A stretch of 64,000 bases of DNA from Takakia lepidozioides. Taxonomy: Eukaryota > Streptophyta > Takakiopsida > Takakiales > Takakiaceae. The position numbers and the translations under genes were made by a program. Positions 35,653 to 46,777 of the stretch are shown here, piece by piece (the first letter of the stretch is position 1; each line of letters opens with the position of its first letter). Under the pieces are notes generated by a model, which had not been told where the DNA came from, did no database searches, and saw only the letters and a list, made by a program, of their open reading frames with translations. The DNA lies in assembly GCA_030704615.1 (NCBI GenBank), contig CM060731.1, positions 21,950,001-22,014,000 of the forward strand. The letters run 5' to 3'.

Positions 35653-36110
35653 TCAATGCAAAACAATGTGGGAACTTCCTATGTTGTAAGAGAAGTATAC
35701 TAGTCGTGCTACAACACCGCTGATTCCACTACGACCTGATCGAGATGTATTCTTCACACATCCCCGCGCCTTGACACCATTTGCCTGAAATTTCTTGAAA
35801 TCAGTGGAACCCCAACTAACAACTAGTTGTGCCCATGTCTTGTCTGGCACATGATGGGGTTTGGGCAGCCCCACACTATAGTAATTTTTGAACAGCTTAT
35901 TTCGTTGGTACTTGAGCTGCTCGCAAATTGTTTTTGTAATAGCCTTTATGTTAAGACCAGGAGGTCCGTATTCCCAATCTGAAGCCAGGATCTCCATGAT
36001 CTTTTCAATTAAGTGTAATGGTTGATCCTGAGCATACAATGACCAGTCCAACAAACGTTGACACTGCCCTCGCAGAGCTGTCATCCACTGGTTCCGAGCA
36101 GGACCTTCAG
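35653..36110 (-). pseudogene. Transposase_24-like domain of the TnpA-like gene
   Basis: The minus strand reads ELGNPEGPARNQWMTALRGQ, then KYQRNKLFKNYYSVGLPKPH, TWAQLVVSWGSTDFKKFQAN and VKNTSRSGRSGI. This matches the plant Ptta/En/Spm accessory transposase domain (Transposase_24), in which a YF..Y..P segment, W..LV..W.S..F...S..N..N and a final TSGSKS-like motif are typical. It lies one frame away from the N-terminal Pro/Tyr-rich exon; the shift occurs near 36140 (splice or frameshift). Confidence 0.65.
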
Positions 36111-37028
36111 GGTTTCCAAGTTCATCACAAGAAATGAAAATTTCCTCCTCCCTACAGCCACATTCTGAGCAGCCTGGTCTCTCAGATCTTTTGCAAGTGC
36201 CCTTCTTTCCCTCCTTAAAGCATTTTTGCGTTCTATAGGAGTCACACCTGATGTCCCCCCAGGACTAAGGCTGGAATCCTGCAAGGTTTCAGCAGTACCA
36301 TGCATGTTACCACCTTCACTCTGTTGGGGCTGGACTGTTGTCTCCCACCCCACAGGATGATGCGGAGCAAATGCATCCTCGGTCTGTTTCAGAATGCCTT
36401 TCCCTTTCAGGGTATTAGGTGTACCTGGAGATGTTGGATAAAGAGGTGGCCGCGGTGCAGTGAAGCTCGAAGGTGCCGGCAGTTGTACTCCACTGTAGTT
36501 GGATCCTGAAGGTTGGTGGCCACCATACTGGACCTGCCCCTGGTGTGGTCTTGCAGGGCTGGTAGGATAGAGGGAGGAAGTAGGTTGGTTGTACATAGGC
36601 CGAGGAGGATACATACTATGGGGATGCATTCCATAATGGTGGTAAATGGAATACCCACCTTGACTAGGATCATGCATTGGAGCGCCTGCAGGTGGAGCAA
36701 AAGAATTGTAATTCTGGCACTGAGAATCATTGTTTGGAGGTTGATAGTGAGGATACGGCATGTGCCCATGCAGATTATACCCTGACATGGCAGGATACTG
36801 TGGGTACATAAGCGGATACGAGGGAGGAGCCGATACTGGTGGATACAAGGGACCTAGAACGTCAGTATGTGGAGTGGGCGGGGCTGGTTTTTCATAAGGG
36901 GAAACAACCGCGCCACTCATCACAGCAGTTGGCGCAATAGTTGGTGCACACTTTGCTGGAGTAAGAGACTTATGCTCGTTCGCATCCTTCCCTGCAATTC
37001 CCTTCCTTTTTTTGACTGAACTCTGCAC
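36111..37028 (-). CDS. Pro/Tyr-rich N-terminal exon of the TnpA-like gene
   Basis: This is a long minus-strand frame rich in Pro, Tyr, Gly and His (for example PQYPAMSGYNLHGHMPYPHY). A basic segment IERKNALRRERRALAKDLRD precedes the Transposase_24-like region. The first codon is not ATG and a TGTGCAG acceptor lies at the start, so an upstream exon is likely. A candidate is 38758-38570 on the minus strand, which opens METDIECPEVTPGRKPTARE. Low-complexity Pro/Tyr N-termini are seen in several plant CACTA accessory proteins. Function: presumed DNA binding or regulation of transposition. Confidence 0.6.
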
Positions 37029-37829
37029 ACATTGCTCAACAGAAACATGTGAAACAATACGACCATACTACTAGGGATGGCAAACCACGTGGGTAGCCAA
37101 GCCCAAAGTTCCTAGTTTCAAACCTATATAGACTTGTCCAGTATAATTTAGGTTCTCTGAGACCAACAATCTGATTGATATCTTACGGAGCTGGTAGTAC
37201 CCTCGCCCACAATTCTCTGTTGGTTTCCAATTGCAGCTCTTTATAGAGGCTCGTCTCTCCTATCTTGATTCATCTCATTGGTCCACCTGATTAACAGCTC
37301 TAGCACAGACATTAGTTTCATGATCAACCCAATGATCTTGTCAACCACGGAGGAAACGAAACTCTCCCAGAGCCCCTGCTCTTCGACTTCATTTCTTGCG
37401 TTATCAGAGTCGAGACTGAAGTCTTGGAGCGATGCATCGAGAGGGAGAGCTCTTGCAGGCCTGGACCATACTCAACCTTGGAACCTCCTCATATGAAGTT
37501 TTCTATGCGCCACTTTCCCGAATTGAATGTTCACCTATCTCTTGTTTGGGGAAACACCTTTTGATCTCATCCACAAACCAGGACTGGTCAGAGGTAGCAA
37601 TTCTTCGTCGATCAAACATTCGCACACTGGGGAACAAATTTTTGTCCATTATGAATAATCCACATGGAGCGTTCCCCAGTTTGGGATTGCTCACGAGTCC
37701 ACATGCCTTGGTCACCTCTTGTCCTGATATTCAAGGTGAAAAGCTGAAGACCTTCTAGACAGTTAATTAACTGTCTGCCAGTAGAATGAGGGGCTCACTC
37801 CATTGTAGGACTTACCGGGTTATAACATT

Positions 37830-38300
37830 AGTTTTCAGGCCTCCAGATTCCTTTTAGAAAGCCTTCACACGTTCATCAGTTTTGTTTGTATGTGGGCTAC
37901 AGCAATGATACCCCACAGGGCCCACCGCTTTTTAGACTCAAGCTTAGATATTGATAGTTGGTGAAAGAGTGCAATGACTATTTCTTGATGGTCCTGAAGA
38001 GGGTCGCTCTCTGATGAGATACCCCAGAATTGTATCACAAAATGGACATTGTCTTCAGCCACCCACACACCAGTGATGCCTTGCCCTTCCTCTCTGCATC
38101 TGTTTATTGTTCAAAGGTAGACTCCCCATCCTCAGTCTAGTTCCAGGGTAAGGTCTGCCTTCAGATCATCCTCAAAGTCCTCACCCATGTCACAAACTGG
38201 GAAACGAGTTCAGGGAAGTTTATGCCTACATTGTTTTTTCGGACATTCTTCATGCTTTGACATGGCCTTAGACACTTCAGCCTCCACGTCAGATTCATCT
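37830..38300 (-). mobile_element. Diverged LINE 3' relic inside the CACTA element
   Basis: On the minus strand this is a decayed copy of the LINE family at 2.6-4.4 kb. VAEDNVHFVIQFWGISSESD corresponds to the CPLCGQSEDSIHF motif region, and nucleotide landmarks such as TGTTCAAAGGTAG and CCCATGTCACAAACTGG are shared. It lies between the TnpA-like and TNP2 genes. Confidence 0.7.
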
Positions 38301-38530
38301 AGCAGGGTGAGTTCTTCCTTCCTAATATTTCTGGTATTTATCATAGGGTCGCTGGTATGAGGCATGCGATTTCAGCTGACTGTACCATAGGTCTGACTGA
38401 CAGGTCTTCTTGCAAGGCCTTTGGGCAAACCTGCTGATGGGTTTGGGAGTTTGCAGGGTGCTTTGCGCGCTGACTCAATCTCGCTTCGACGCTGCAAAGA
38501 AGAAGAAGAAAGACAATGTCAGCAGCAGCA

Positions 38531-38539
38531 AAACCCTAA
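38531..38539 (+). promoter_or_regulatory. Telo-box AAACCCTAA upstream of TNP2
   Basis: The AAACCCTAA motif lies about 250 bp upstream of the putative TNP2 start, near an AAG microsatellite. Regulatory use is inferred only. Confidence 0.3.
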
Positions 38540-38787
38540 CATATCCTCTCTGCAGGTTTGGAGCTTTTAATGCGGTTTCATGGCTAGGGCTAGGTAGGGC
38601 ATATGAAAAAACGCAAGTTCGGACCTCTTTGCAATGTCGTAGATCTTCAGTCGTGCGAAGAATGCCTTGTTCTCCGCTTGACGCTTTGCTCGTTCTACCT
38701 CCCTCGCTGTAGGCTTGCGCCCTGGTGTAACTTCTGGACACTCTATGTCTGTCTCCATTTCCTGACGAGTCTCACTCAGTCGCCCAG

Positions 38788-41700
38788 ATGATCCCTCCTA
38801 CTGCCCATCGATTGCAAAGGCGGACACAAGCAGAACATGACGATGACAGATTGTGGAAACTAGAGGAAGCGCGAGCAAGAAGACTGGGTCTTCGGAAAAT
38901 TCTATGTCCATGCAATGCCTGTCATGGTGGGAACTGGCAAACCATTGGCCGGGCTAAGCGTCATCTGCTTTTGAACTTGCGAGATCCTAACTTGCGAGAA
39001 CTCCCGGTGCATATCTGTGGATTCTCTTCCCTTAACCCTGATGCATACTTTGAAATTATAAGAAACAGTTCAAATTCCTGGTAGCGGGATTGTTGTAAGG
39101 TGTAGAGTATTGTACATGCCCGTTTTCCTATTGCCACGTGCCTGTATTATGGCACGTTCCACATCCACCATTTCCAACCCTAAACTCCCCATCTTATTGT
39201 GGATTGACATGTGGACTGATATGCTTATAAGCAGGAAAACTCTGGAGACGAACATGAGGGGTTTAGAACGGAAACCAGCCCTGCAGGTGGTCCTGATACC
39301 TTGGATCGTAATCTTGACATGCTTAGAATGCTCCGGGAGACATTCGCAACTACAGATAATGGGGTGCAAACTGGTGATGCACATGAGGAACCGGGAGATG
39401 GAACACAGGGCCAATGGGACACAGATGGAGTGCCAGAGCAGACTGATGGTGGACTGAAGAGCGATGGTGATCGTGGTGCAGCGAGTGCCTTACGTTTTGA
39501 GCAGGAGGCATCCAGGGCTTTGTATGTAGGGAGTTCTTCCTCTCGATTGTCTGCTACCTTACTGCTGTTAAATGCTTGTCAAACCCATGGTGTGTCAAAC
39601 ACCTTTGTCGATGAACTCCTTACATTGTTAGGAAGACAACTGTTGCCAGCAGACAATTGCCTGCCAAAGTCCCACTATGAGGCAAAACAACTCATAATGG
39701 AACTCGGGCTTCATTACGAGAGTATACATGCATGTCCGAAAGGTTGTGTGTTGTTCAAAGGGAGCTTCAAAATTTGGAGGTTTGTCCAAAATGTCAGGCA
39801 TGTCGTTATGTGGTGGGTACGAAGACACCAGTACCTCGTAAGGTCCTTCGACATTTCCCTATCATTCCAAGGCTGCTTCGAATGTATAAAGCCAAATCCA
39901 TCTCAGAGTTATTGTCATGGCACTTTAAGAATCGAAGTTTGGATGGCTTGGTTAGGCACCCAGCAGACAGCAAGGCTTGGGCCCACATTGACCAAAAATG
40001 GCCTGAGTTTGCAGCGGACCCCAGAAATCTGCGATTGGGTCTCGCATGGGATGGTGTCAATCCTTACAGTGATAAATCAAACAAATGGTCAACTTGGCCT
40101 GTCATGTTGGTAAACTATAATCTTCCACCATGGCTGTGTACTAAGCCATTTTTCACGATGTTGGCTTTATTGATTCCTGGACCACAATCTGTGGGAAATG
40201 ACAATGCAGATGTTTATCTGCAGCCCCTTGTGGATGAGCTGAAATTGTTGTGGGAAGTTGGTGTGGAGGCATTGGATGGAAGTAGCCTAGTGGGGCAACA
40301 GTCATTTCGCATGAGGGCCATCTTGATGTGGTCAATCCACGACTTTCCAGCTTATGGGTTGCTAGCAGGATGCGCACACGGGGGATACAAGGCCTGCCCA
40401 GCTTGCGGCCCTAATGTTGATTCCAGGTACTCCAAGGCATGCAAAAAAGTTTTGTATCTTGGTCATAGGAGATACTTGCCTGCTATTCATCCCTATAGGA
40501 ATAACTCGTCCCACTTTAATGGACATGTGGAACATAGAGCAGCTCCTATGGTGGTCACTGCAAGTGAGCAATTTGACCGGGCTACAACCAGAGAGTTGTA
40601 TCTCGCAATGGGAGGGGCTGAGGGGGGAAAACTGGACCCTTCAAAGGAACATGGCATGAAACGGGTCACTGTTTTGAACCAATTGCCATACTGGAAAGAC
40701 TTACTCATCCGATACACACTGGATGTGATGCATTGTGAAAAAAAATTGTGTGAGAATGTGCTGAGAACCATTCTTGGGGAGAAGGACACAGCCACATCTA
40801 GGAAGGATATGGAACTCAATGTCATTCGTGAACACTTGTGGTTGAGACCCCATCCCTCTCACCCGAACAAGTTGGTCAAGCCTTTGGCCCCATATGTTCT
40901 TACTGAAGATGAGAAGGTGTGTTTTTGGAAACATTGGCTGCAGTAAAGGCCCCCACAGGTTATGCTGCCACATTCCAGAAACATGTGGCTGACAATAAAC
41001 TGTCTACAATGAAAACCCATGACTACCATGTAATGATGCAGCAGATTTTACCTCTTTGCATTCGAGGGGTATTGGGAAAGGGTCCACGGATGGCAATTAT
41101 GAGGCTTTCTCGAGTCTTCCAAAAAGTGTGTGCAAAGATCATTAATCCAGCTGAGGTACCGGCCTTAAAAGAAGATGTTGCAATCACTATGTGTCTGCTG
41201 GAGAAAGAATTCCCTCCGTCATTTTTTGATATCATGACTCACTTGCTTGTACACCTTGTGGACGAATTGGAGGTGTGTGGTCCCGTGTCTAGCCGTTGGA
41301 TGTATCCTATGGAACGGTATATGAAGACATTAAAAGGCTATGTAAGGAATATGAGCCGACCTGAAGGGAGCATGGCGGAAGGGTATGCTTTGGATGAGGC
41401 CCTAGGATTTCTAACTGAGTATATGGCTGAATTTCATGCTACAAGCCGAAGGGTGTGGGACTCCAATGAAGAAGACTCAGTTAGTGGGGAGGTGGTTGAA
41501 GGATTGGGAACTGTACGAGTCCTCACCATTCAAGAACGAGACAGTGCACACGAGTATATTTTGCACAACACAGATTGCATGAAACCATTCCTTGAGTAAG
41601 TATGTTGCTTATCATATCCTGTGTGTTTCATTTCTGCCAATGGTATAAGCTGTAATCCTAATTTGCAATTCTCATTTGGACAGGGCCTATGAAGAGGAGA

Positions 41701-42596
41701 TGGCACTCATAGAAGCATCCCGCACTGAGTTCAGAACAGCATACCTTTGTGGACAAGACCAAGACCACCACAATGGAGAAATTCCATACCCAACAGATAT
41801 GCGCTTACTGGCTCCATTCCATGAATGGATTGAAGGTGCTGTCCAACGCAAGGTGAGTTCAGGTGAGTCCTATGATTTGGACATATGCCATTTATGTATA
41901 CCACCAGCAGTACAGTCATTGGGCTTCAAGTCCATGTATGCTTACGGCAATCACTTTCGAGCAATAAGTGATGGGACTGGCGCCAGAGACAGGGTGACAT
42001 TTGATTCTGGAGTTGCTCAAGTATTCCATCAGGAAAGCGAAAACAGAGCAGGTATGTCCAGACGAGTGTTATCCCAATTGGAATATGTGGGTGTTGTAAG
42101 AGAAATAATTCAACTGGATTACGGAATTCTTCACCCAATTCTGTTCTTGTGTACATGGGTGAGGTCACACATGGTGGGCCGGAATGCCACCATGAAACGA
42201 GATGATTATGGCTTTCTCTTGGTTGACTTCAGTCGCATGTTGCCTGGGATGGAGCAGCCCTGGACATTCCCTAGTCAGGTGGAGCAAGTTTTTTTCTCGG
42301 ATGAAAAAAAGTTCACGAGGGAACTGGAAGGTGGTCCTTCACAAGGACCCTCGATCCCGACGAGTGGTTCACGATATTACAAAGTGGCACTGGGTGAGGG
42401 AGACATTTATGTAGGCATGGTGCCTCCTGAAATTCCTCATAACATCATGACTGAGCTTGCTGTTTGTGTTCCTTTGAGTGAGGCAGATGAATTGGCCATT
42501 GCCAACTTGAATGCACCTGCAAGGCAGAGGCGAAATGGTAGAAGGCGGAGGCAAGCTCCACATGGGAGGTACCAAGCCAGTTGTGCTATGGTGTAG
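38788..42596 (+). pseudogene. TNP2 transposase of the CACTA element, two frameshifts
   Basis: This is the catalytic transposase of the CACTA family. An N-terminal piece (38788-39080) has a CPCNACHGG cysteine motif. The next part begins near 39235 and leads into IHACPKGCVLFKG. The Transposase_21 domain runs from about 39762 to 40750 (LRLGLAWDGVNPY, WPVMLVNYNLPPWLC, YTLDVMHCEKKLCENV). A DUF4218-like part follows at 40930-41400 (FFDIMTHLLVHLVDEL, RWMYPMERYMKTLKGYVRN). After a predicted intron 41596-41683 (GTAAGT...CAG), a DUF4216-like C-terminus (VREIIQLDYG) ends at the TAG of 42596. A one-base loss near 39760-39762 and another in a T-run at 40922-40926 shift the frame. Residues on both sides of each shift continue the family alignment, so these are recent lesions or sequencing errors. 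Confidence 0.9.
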
Positions 42597-43228
42597 AGTT
42601 GGTTTCTGCTATTGCATGTACTTTTCCAGGGTTTAGACTTGATACAGCATGGTACCTTCCATGGGTGGGAGTGACTGAGCTGTTGGGGTGGGCAGAATTC
42701 TGACAAACACACTTTCATTTGTGACAGTGAACCCTAAACAGTCATGAAGCTGTGGCATGAATACTTTTCTGACCCTAATCAATGGTGGCCCAATTGTGGG
42801 AAAAAGGTGAATGCATGTTGGATTATAGAGAGTAGCAGATGCAATTGAGCATAGGAATTAGTGTGAGAAGTTGAGTTGGGTGTTTCCTTGAACAAATGTA
42901 GGCTGTTATTGTCAGTTGCTACCAGCAAGGCAAAGATGTATGCATGATTTGTGAGAGGCATGGATAGCTGAAGGAGCAGGGATAGAGTGTGGGTCCAGAT
43001 TCATCCAAGAGGGCCACATTTCAAGCACAACATTGCCTATGATTCCTTGTGGAAGGATTGGTACAAGAAACCTGCATGGGTAGATGGTCAACTGGAAGCC
43101 GCAGCAGCAGCGGCACAATTGGTAAAATCAGGCGATGAGGGCACCTTCTTCAACACATTTCAGCCTGTTTTTCCCCCTTATCACAATCGGCCCTAAATTT
43201 CCATGTTGAATTATGCAAGTTAGCTGGT
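42488..43228 (+). repeat. CACTA 3' module, tandem copy A
   Basis: This begins within the last TNP2 codons (GAATTGGCCATTGCCAACTT) and is repeated 975 bp downstream with a few percent difference. It contains a small open frame, 42987-43196, reading IHPRGPHFKHNIAYDSLWKD then WYKKPAWVDGQLEAAAAAAQ, which is also open in copy B. This short protein is not recognised. Confidence 0.9.
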
Positions 43229-43369
43229 TGACTGAATCTTTGATAGATTGGAGTGACTTTGACATGATACTGCCAATGTGACAACAGGAAAGTATCCAGA
43301 AACAGGTACAAGAGATGAGGAGAAGGTGTGGAATGAATACTTTTCTGATTTGGTCAAGTTTAGGGAGTG

Positions 43370-43462
43370 TTCAACACCATGGCTGAACAAGATGTGGTGT
43401 CGTGGAGCGCGATGCTTGCAGGATGTGCACAACAGTGAAGTGGGATGGAGCCTTTGAATTGC
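43370..43462 (+). pseudogene. PPR fragment between the tandem copies
   Basis: The plus strand reads VFNTMAEQDVVSWSAMLAGC followed by AQQ, a typical PPR-family L/S motif junction (xxFxxMxxxDVVSWxxMIxGxAQ). It is about 30 codons long with no flanking gene. Confidence 0.75.
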
Positions 43463-44204
43463 TGAATTGGCCATTGCCAACTTGAATGCACATGCAAGGC
43501 AGAGGCGAAATGGTAGAAGGCGGAGGCAAGCTCCACATGGGAGGTACCAAGCCAGTTGTGCTATGGTGTAGAGTTGGTTTCTGCTATTGCATGTACTTTT
43601 CCAGGGTTTATACTTGATACAGCATGGTACCTTCCATGGGTGGGAGTGACTGAGCTGTTGGGGTGGGCAGAATTCTGACAAACACTCTTTCATTTGTGAC
43701 AGTGAACCCTAAACAGTCATGAAGCTGTGGCATGAATACTTTTCTGACCCTAATCAATGGTGGCCCAATTGTGGCAAAAAAGTGAATGTCTGTTGGATTA
43801 CAGAGAGTAGCAGATGCAATTGAGCATATGAACTAGTGTGAGAAGTTGAGTTGGGTGTTTCCTAGAACAAATGTAGGCTGTTATTGTCAGCTGCTACCAG
43901 CAAGGCAAGGATGTATGCATGATTTTGTGAGAGGCATGGATAGCTGAAGGAGCAGGGATAGAGTGTGGGTCCAGATTCATCCAAGAGGGCCACATTTCAA
44001 GCACAACATTGCCTATGATTCCTTGTGGAAGGATTGGTACAAGAAACCTACATGGGTAGATGGTCAACTGGAAGCCGCAGCAGCAGCGACACAATTGGTA
44101 AAATCAGGCAATGAGGGCACCTTCTTCAACACATTTCACCCTGTTTTTCCCTCTTATTAGAATCGGCCCTAAATCTCCATGTTGAATTCTGCAAGTTAGC
44201 TGGT
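43463..44204 (+). repeat. CACTA 3' module, tandem copy B
   Basis: This is the direct repeat of 42488-43228 at a constant 975-bp offset. It includes the same end of the TNP2 frame, the same non-coding stretch and the same short open frame (43963-44160). Differences are scattered single bases. Confidence 0.9.
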
Positions 44205-44580
44205 GGTGGACACATGTATAGCAAATGTGGGAGCACTGAGGATGTGTGTTCAACACTATGGCTGAACGAGATTGTGCGTTTGCAGTGCGTGTGCAAGTCT
44301 GGCAGCTTTGGATGCATCACCAAAGTTGGAATTGTAACAGATGCGATCCAAATGTGGGGAGCATCAAGGGTATGCCAAATGCCTCGTATGCCAAATGTGG
44401 GAGCATCAAGGGCAAACCTGGCAGCTCTGGAAAAAGGGAAGAGGTCCATGGCTTCATTGTCAAAGCTGGAATTCTACCTGATGTGATTCTGAACAATGCC
44501 CTCATGGACATGTATGCCAAATGTGGGAGCATCAAGGATGCGAAGGTAGTTTTCCAACACTATGGCTCTTGGAGTGATTT
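44205..44580 (+). pseudogene. Decayed PPR gene fragment in the CACTA 3' region
   Basis: PPR motifs are readable in shifting frames. HMYSKCGSTEDV is near 44213. Later, VHGFIVKAGILPDVILNNAL then MDMYAKCGSIKDAKVVF lies at about 44440-44560. The MYAKCGS words are repeated locally (44378-44410 and 44508-44540). This is host-gene sequence carried inside the transposon. Confidence 0.8.
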
Positions 44581-45603
44581 TGACATGTACCAGCGAAGGG
44601 GAGAAAGTAGGGCCCTCAGTAGACGAGTTGAAAAGCACTAGTTAAAAAGCACTGGCGCTTGATAGGGTGGGGAAAAATTCAGGCTGGGGTGATCATTGAT
44701 ATCCCGGACGCAATGTAAAAAAGACGGTTGTGAGTGAAGGACACCCGTAGCAAAAAAACCCTGCTGTCTCAAAAAAGGAGGCAGTCACAAAGAGCAAGGC
44801 ACTTTGTCCAAGCTTCTCGAATCTAGCAACAATGTGGACAGGGATTGAGTCATTGGGAACAATTTATGTAAGGTGGCGAGGAAAACCTTGTCTGAGGATC
44901 ACTGGATATTTCTCTAGTACGGTTGGACTAGTAGAGATTGAAATCCGTGCTCAGCTCAGTTTCAGACTGTCTCATTGTGAAGGGTCACGGTTGACTGGAC
45001 AGAAATGGGATTGACATTGCCGGGCTCCCAAATGTGGTAGTTTTATCTATAGCTTCTCAAAGCAATTGTTTTACATTGTTCATTATAGTGTGACATTCTC
45101 ATAACGATATTGTCGTCAGCTGCATGAGCAGTGCATCTTTTTGGATTGTTGGTCCCCATAACCCTAATAACCTTTTTGAACTTTTTAAATTCTCTAAACA
45201 AAAGTCTATGTGTTATGTCGTCCAGGGCATGTTGAATAGAGGTGGAAGTCATTTTATCCATCCATCTTCCACCTGGATGGTCAATGGGCCAAGTCATATC
45301 CACCTTGATGGTCAATGTGCCACGCCATATAGTTGCCCCAAATTCCTGTAGGACATCTGACACTCACCTCACACTCCATGACTCATTTGACACTCATGTC
45401 AAATGCCCCATATGAATTATCTTGGTCAACATCTGTTGACCGTATGGGTGTCATTCGAGTGTGAAATTTGTAACACCATGTGGCTTTTCCTACAATGATC
45501 CAAATCACACCTTGCCTCGTCTCACATGGGTGTAAGAAGAGCCGTTCAAAGTGCCAGGTGTGAACTATGGGTGGTGTTGGAAAAACCGGTTTCTGTAGTA
45601 GTG
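44581..45603. other. Right subterminal region of the CACTA element
   Basis: Apparently non-coding. The last 250 bp contain many GTGTGA/TCACAC-type words, and the terminal inverted repeat ends in TAGTG. Two near-identical lines (CCACCTGGATGGTCAATG and CCACCTTGATGGTCAATG) lie at about 45269-45320. Confidence 0.6.
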
Positions 45604-46756
45604 TAAGCTGCAAAAGAGTTTGTATGGACTCAAACAAAGTCCTCGAGCTTGGTATGCTAGGATCAATGCTTACCTCTTAAAGGCAAGATTTGAGCGAAGC
45701 ATTGCTGACACAAACATCTATGTGAAAAAGATGGGAGAGCAATTTGTGGTTATAGCTCTAAATGTGGATGACACAATCATTGTCACTAACGATCATCAAA
45801 GGTTGTTGCCAGAAACCAAAGCATTGTTGAGTGCTGAGTTTGCTATGACTGACATGGGTGAGATTCGGTTCTGTTTTGGTATTCAAATCAGCAAAGATTG
45901 AGTGAACCATACAATATTCATGCATCAACGACAATACATTGAGACAATTCTACAAAGGTTTAAGTTGGAGATGAGTAAGCCAACATCAACTCCTCTCGAA
46001 GTTGGTTTGAAACTTACGAAAGATATGGCACCTAAGACTCAAGAAGAGCAAGAAGATATGAGGAAAACTCCTTATCAAAGCGCAGTCGGCAGTTTGATGT
46101 ATTGCATGGTTTGTACTAGGCCAGACATTGCACATTCAGTGGGAGTGGTCTCACAATTTCTTACAAATCCCGGACAAACCCATTGGAAAGCAGTGAAGAG
46201 GATATTTCGATATCTAAGAGGAACATTAACCTCTGGTCTACTCTACAAGAGAGTGGAAGATCCAAGTTTGTTGGGGTTTGCTGATGCTGACTGGGCAGGA
46301 GACGTTGATAGTAGAAAATCAACTTCAGACCATTGTTTTCTCCTAGCAGGTGGAGCTGTATCTTGGTCTAGCAAACGACAAGTTGCAACAGCGTTGTCAT
46401 CAACAGAAGCTGAGTACATGTCCATTACACAAGCAGCAAAGGAGACTATTTGGTTACGGAAGTTGCTTGGAGATTTGGATCATCTTCAATCACTACCTAC
46501 GACTCTCTATTGTGACAATCAAAGTGCGATTGCACTAAGTCAGAATCCGAAGTATCATTCAAGGACGAAGCACATTGAAGTGCAACATCACTATATACGG
46601 GAAGTTGTATGCAAGGGAGAGATCAAGATGATCTATTGTGCTACAGGAGATATGGTTGCGGATGTTTTGACGAAGAGTCTACCACAAACAAAACACATGA
46701 AGTGTTCAGCCTTACTTGGTGTCTCTTCTCCAAAGACAAACGAAGTAGCTCAATGA
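45604..46756 (+). pseudogene. pol: copia pol, part 2: RT and RNase H
   Basis: This continues the copia polymerase after the CACTA insertion. RT motifs are SLYGLKQSPRAWY and LNVDDTIIV (the catalytic DD pair, usually YVDD). A TGA at 45899-45901 (probably from an Arg CGA) interrupts the frame. It continues with the conserved STPLEVGLKL, QSAVGSLMYCMVCTRPDIAH and the RNase H domain (FADADWAGDVDSRKSTS, LSSTEAEYMS, YCDNQSAIALSQNPKYHSRT). The frame ends at 46754-46756, 21 bp before the 3' LTR. Confidence 0.94.
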
Positions 46757-46768
46757 TATGGTTTAATT

Positions 46769-46777
46769 GAGTGGGAG
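46769..46777 (+). other. Polypurine tract
   Basis: GAGTGGGAG directly precedes the 3' LTR, the usual plus-strand primer site. Confidence 0.85.

Larger units (their letters stand above)
32107..45603. mobile_element. CACTA (En/Spm) transposon, 13.5 kb
   Basis: The ends are CACTAGTACAGAAACTGG on the left and, inverted on the right, CACTACTACAGAAACCGG, flanked by the 3-bp duplication TAA. A second inverted block (AACGGCTCTTCT) lies just inside both ends, and many subterminal TTCACACC/GGTGTGAA-type words follow, as is usual for transposase binding in this superfamily. Inside: on the minus strand a TnpA-like gene with a fused FCP1-type domain (33.0-37.0 kb); a LINE relic (37.8-38.3 kb); on the plus strand a TNP2 transposase gene (38.8-42.6 kb); then a 975-bp tandem duplication with PPR scraps (42.5-44.6 kb). 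TNP2 has two frameshifts, so this copy is probably non-autonomous. Confidence 0.96.

Noticed and set aside
39755-39770. Programmed frameshift in TNP2
   Set aside because: No slippery heptamer or precedent in CACTA transposases; a simple one-base loss explains it better.
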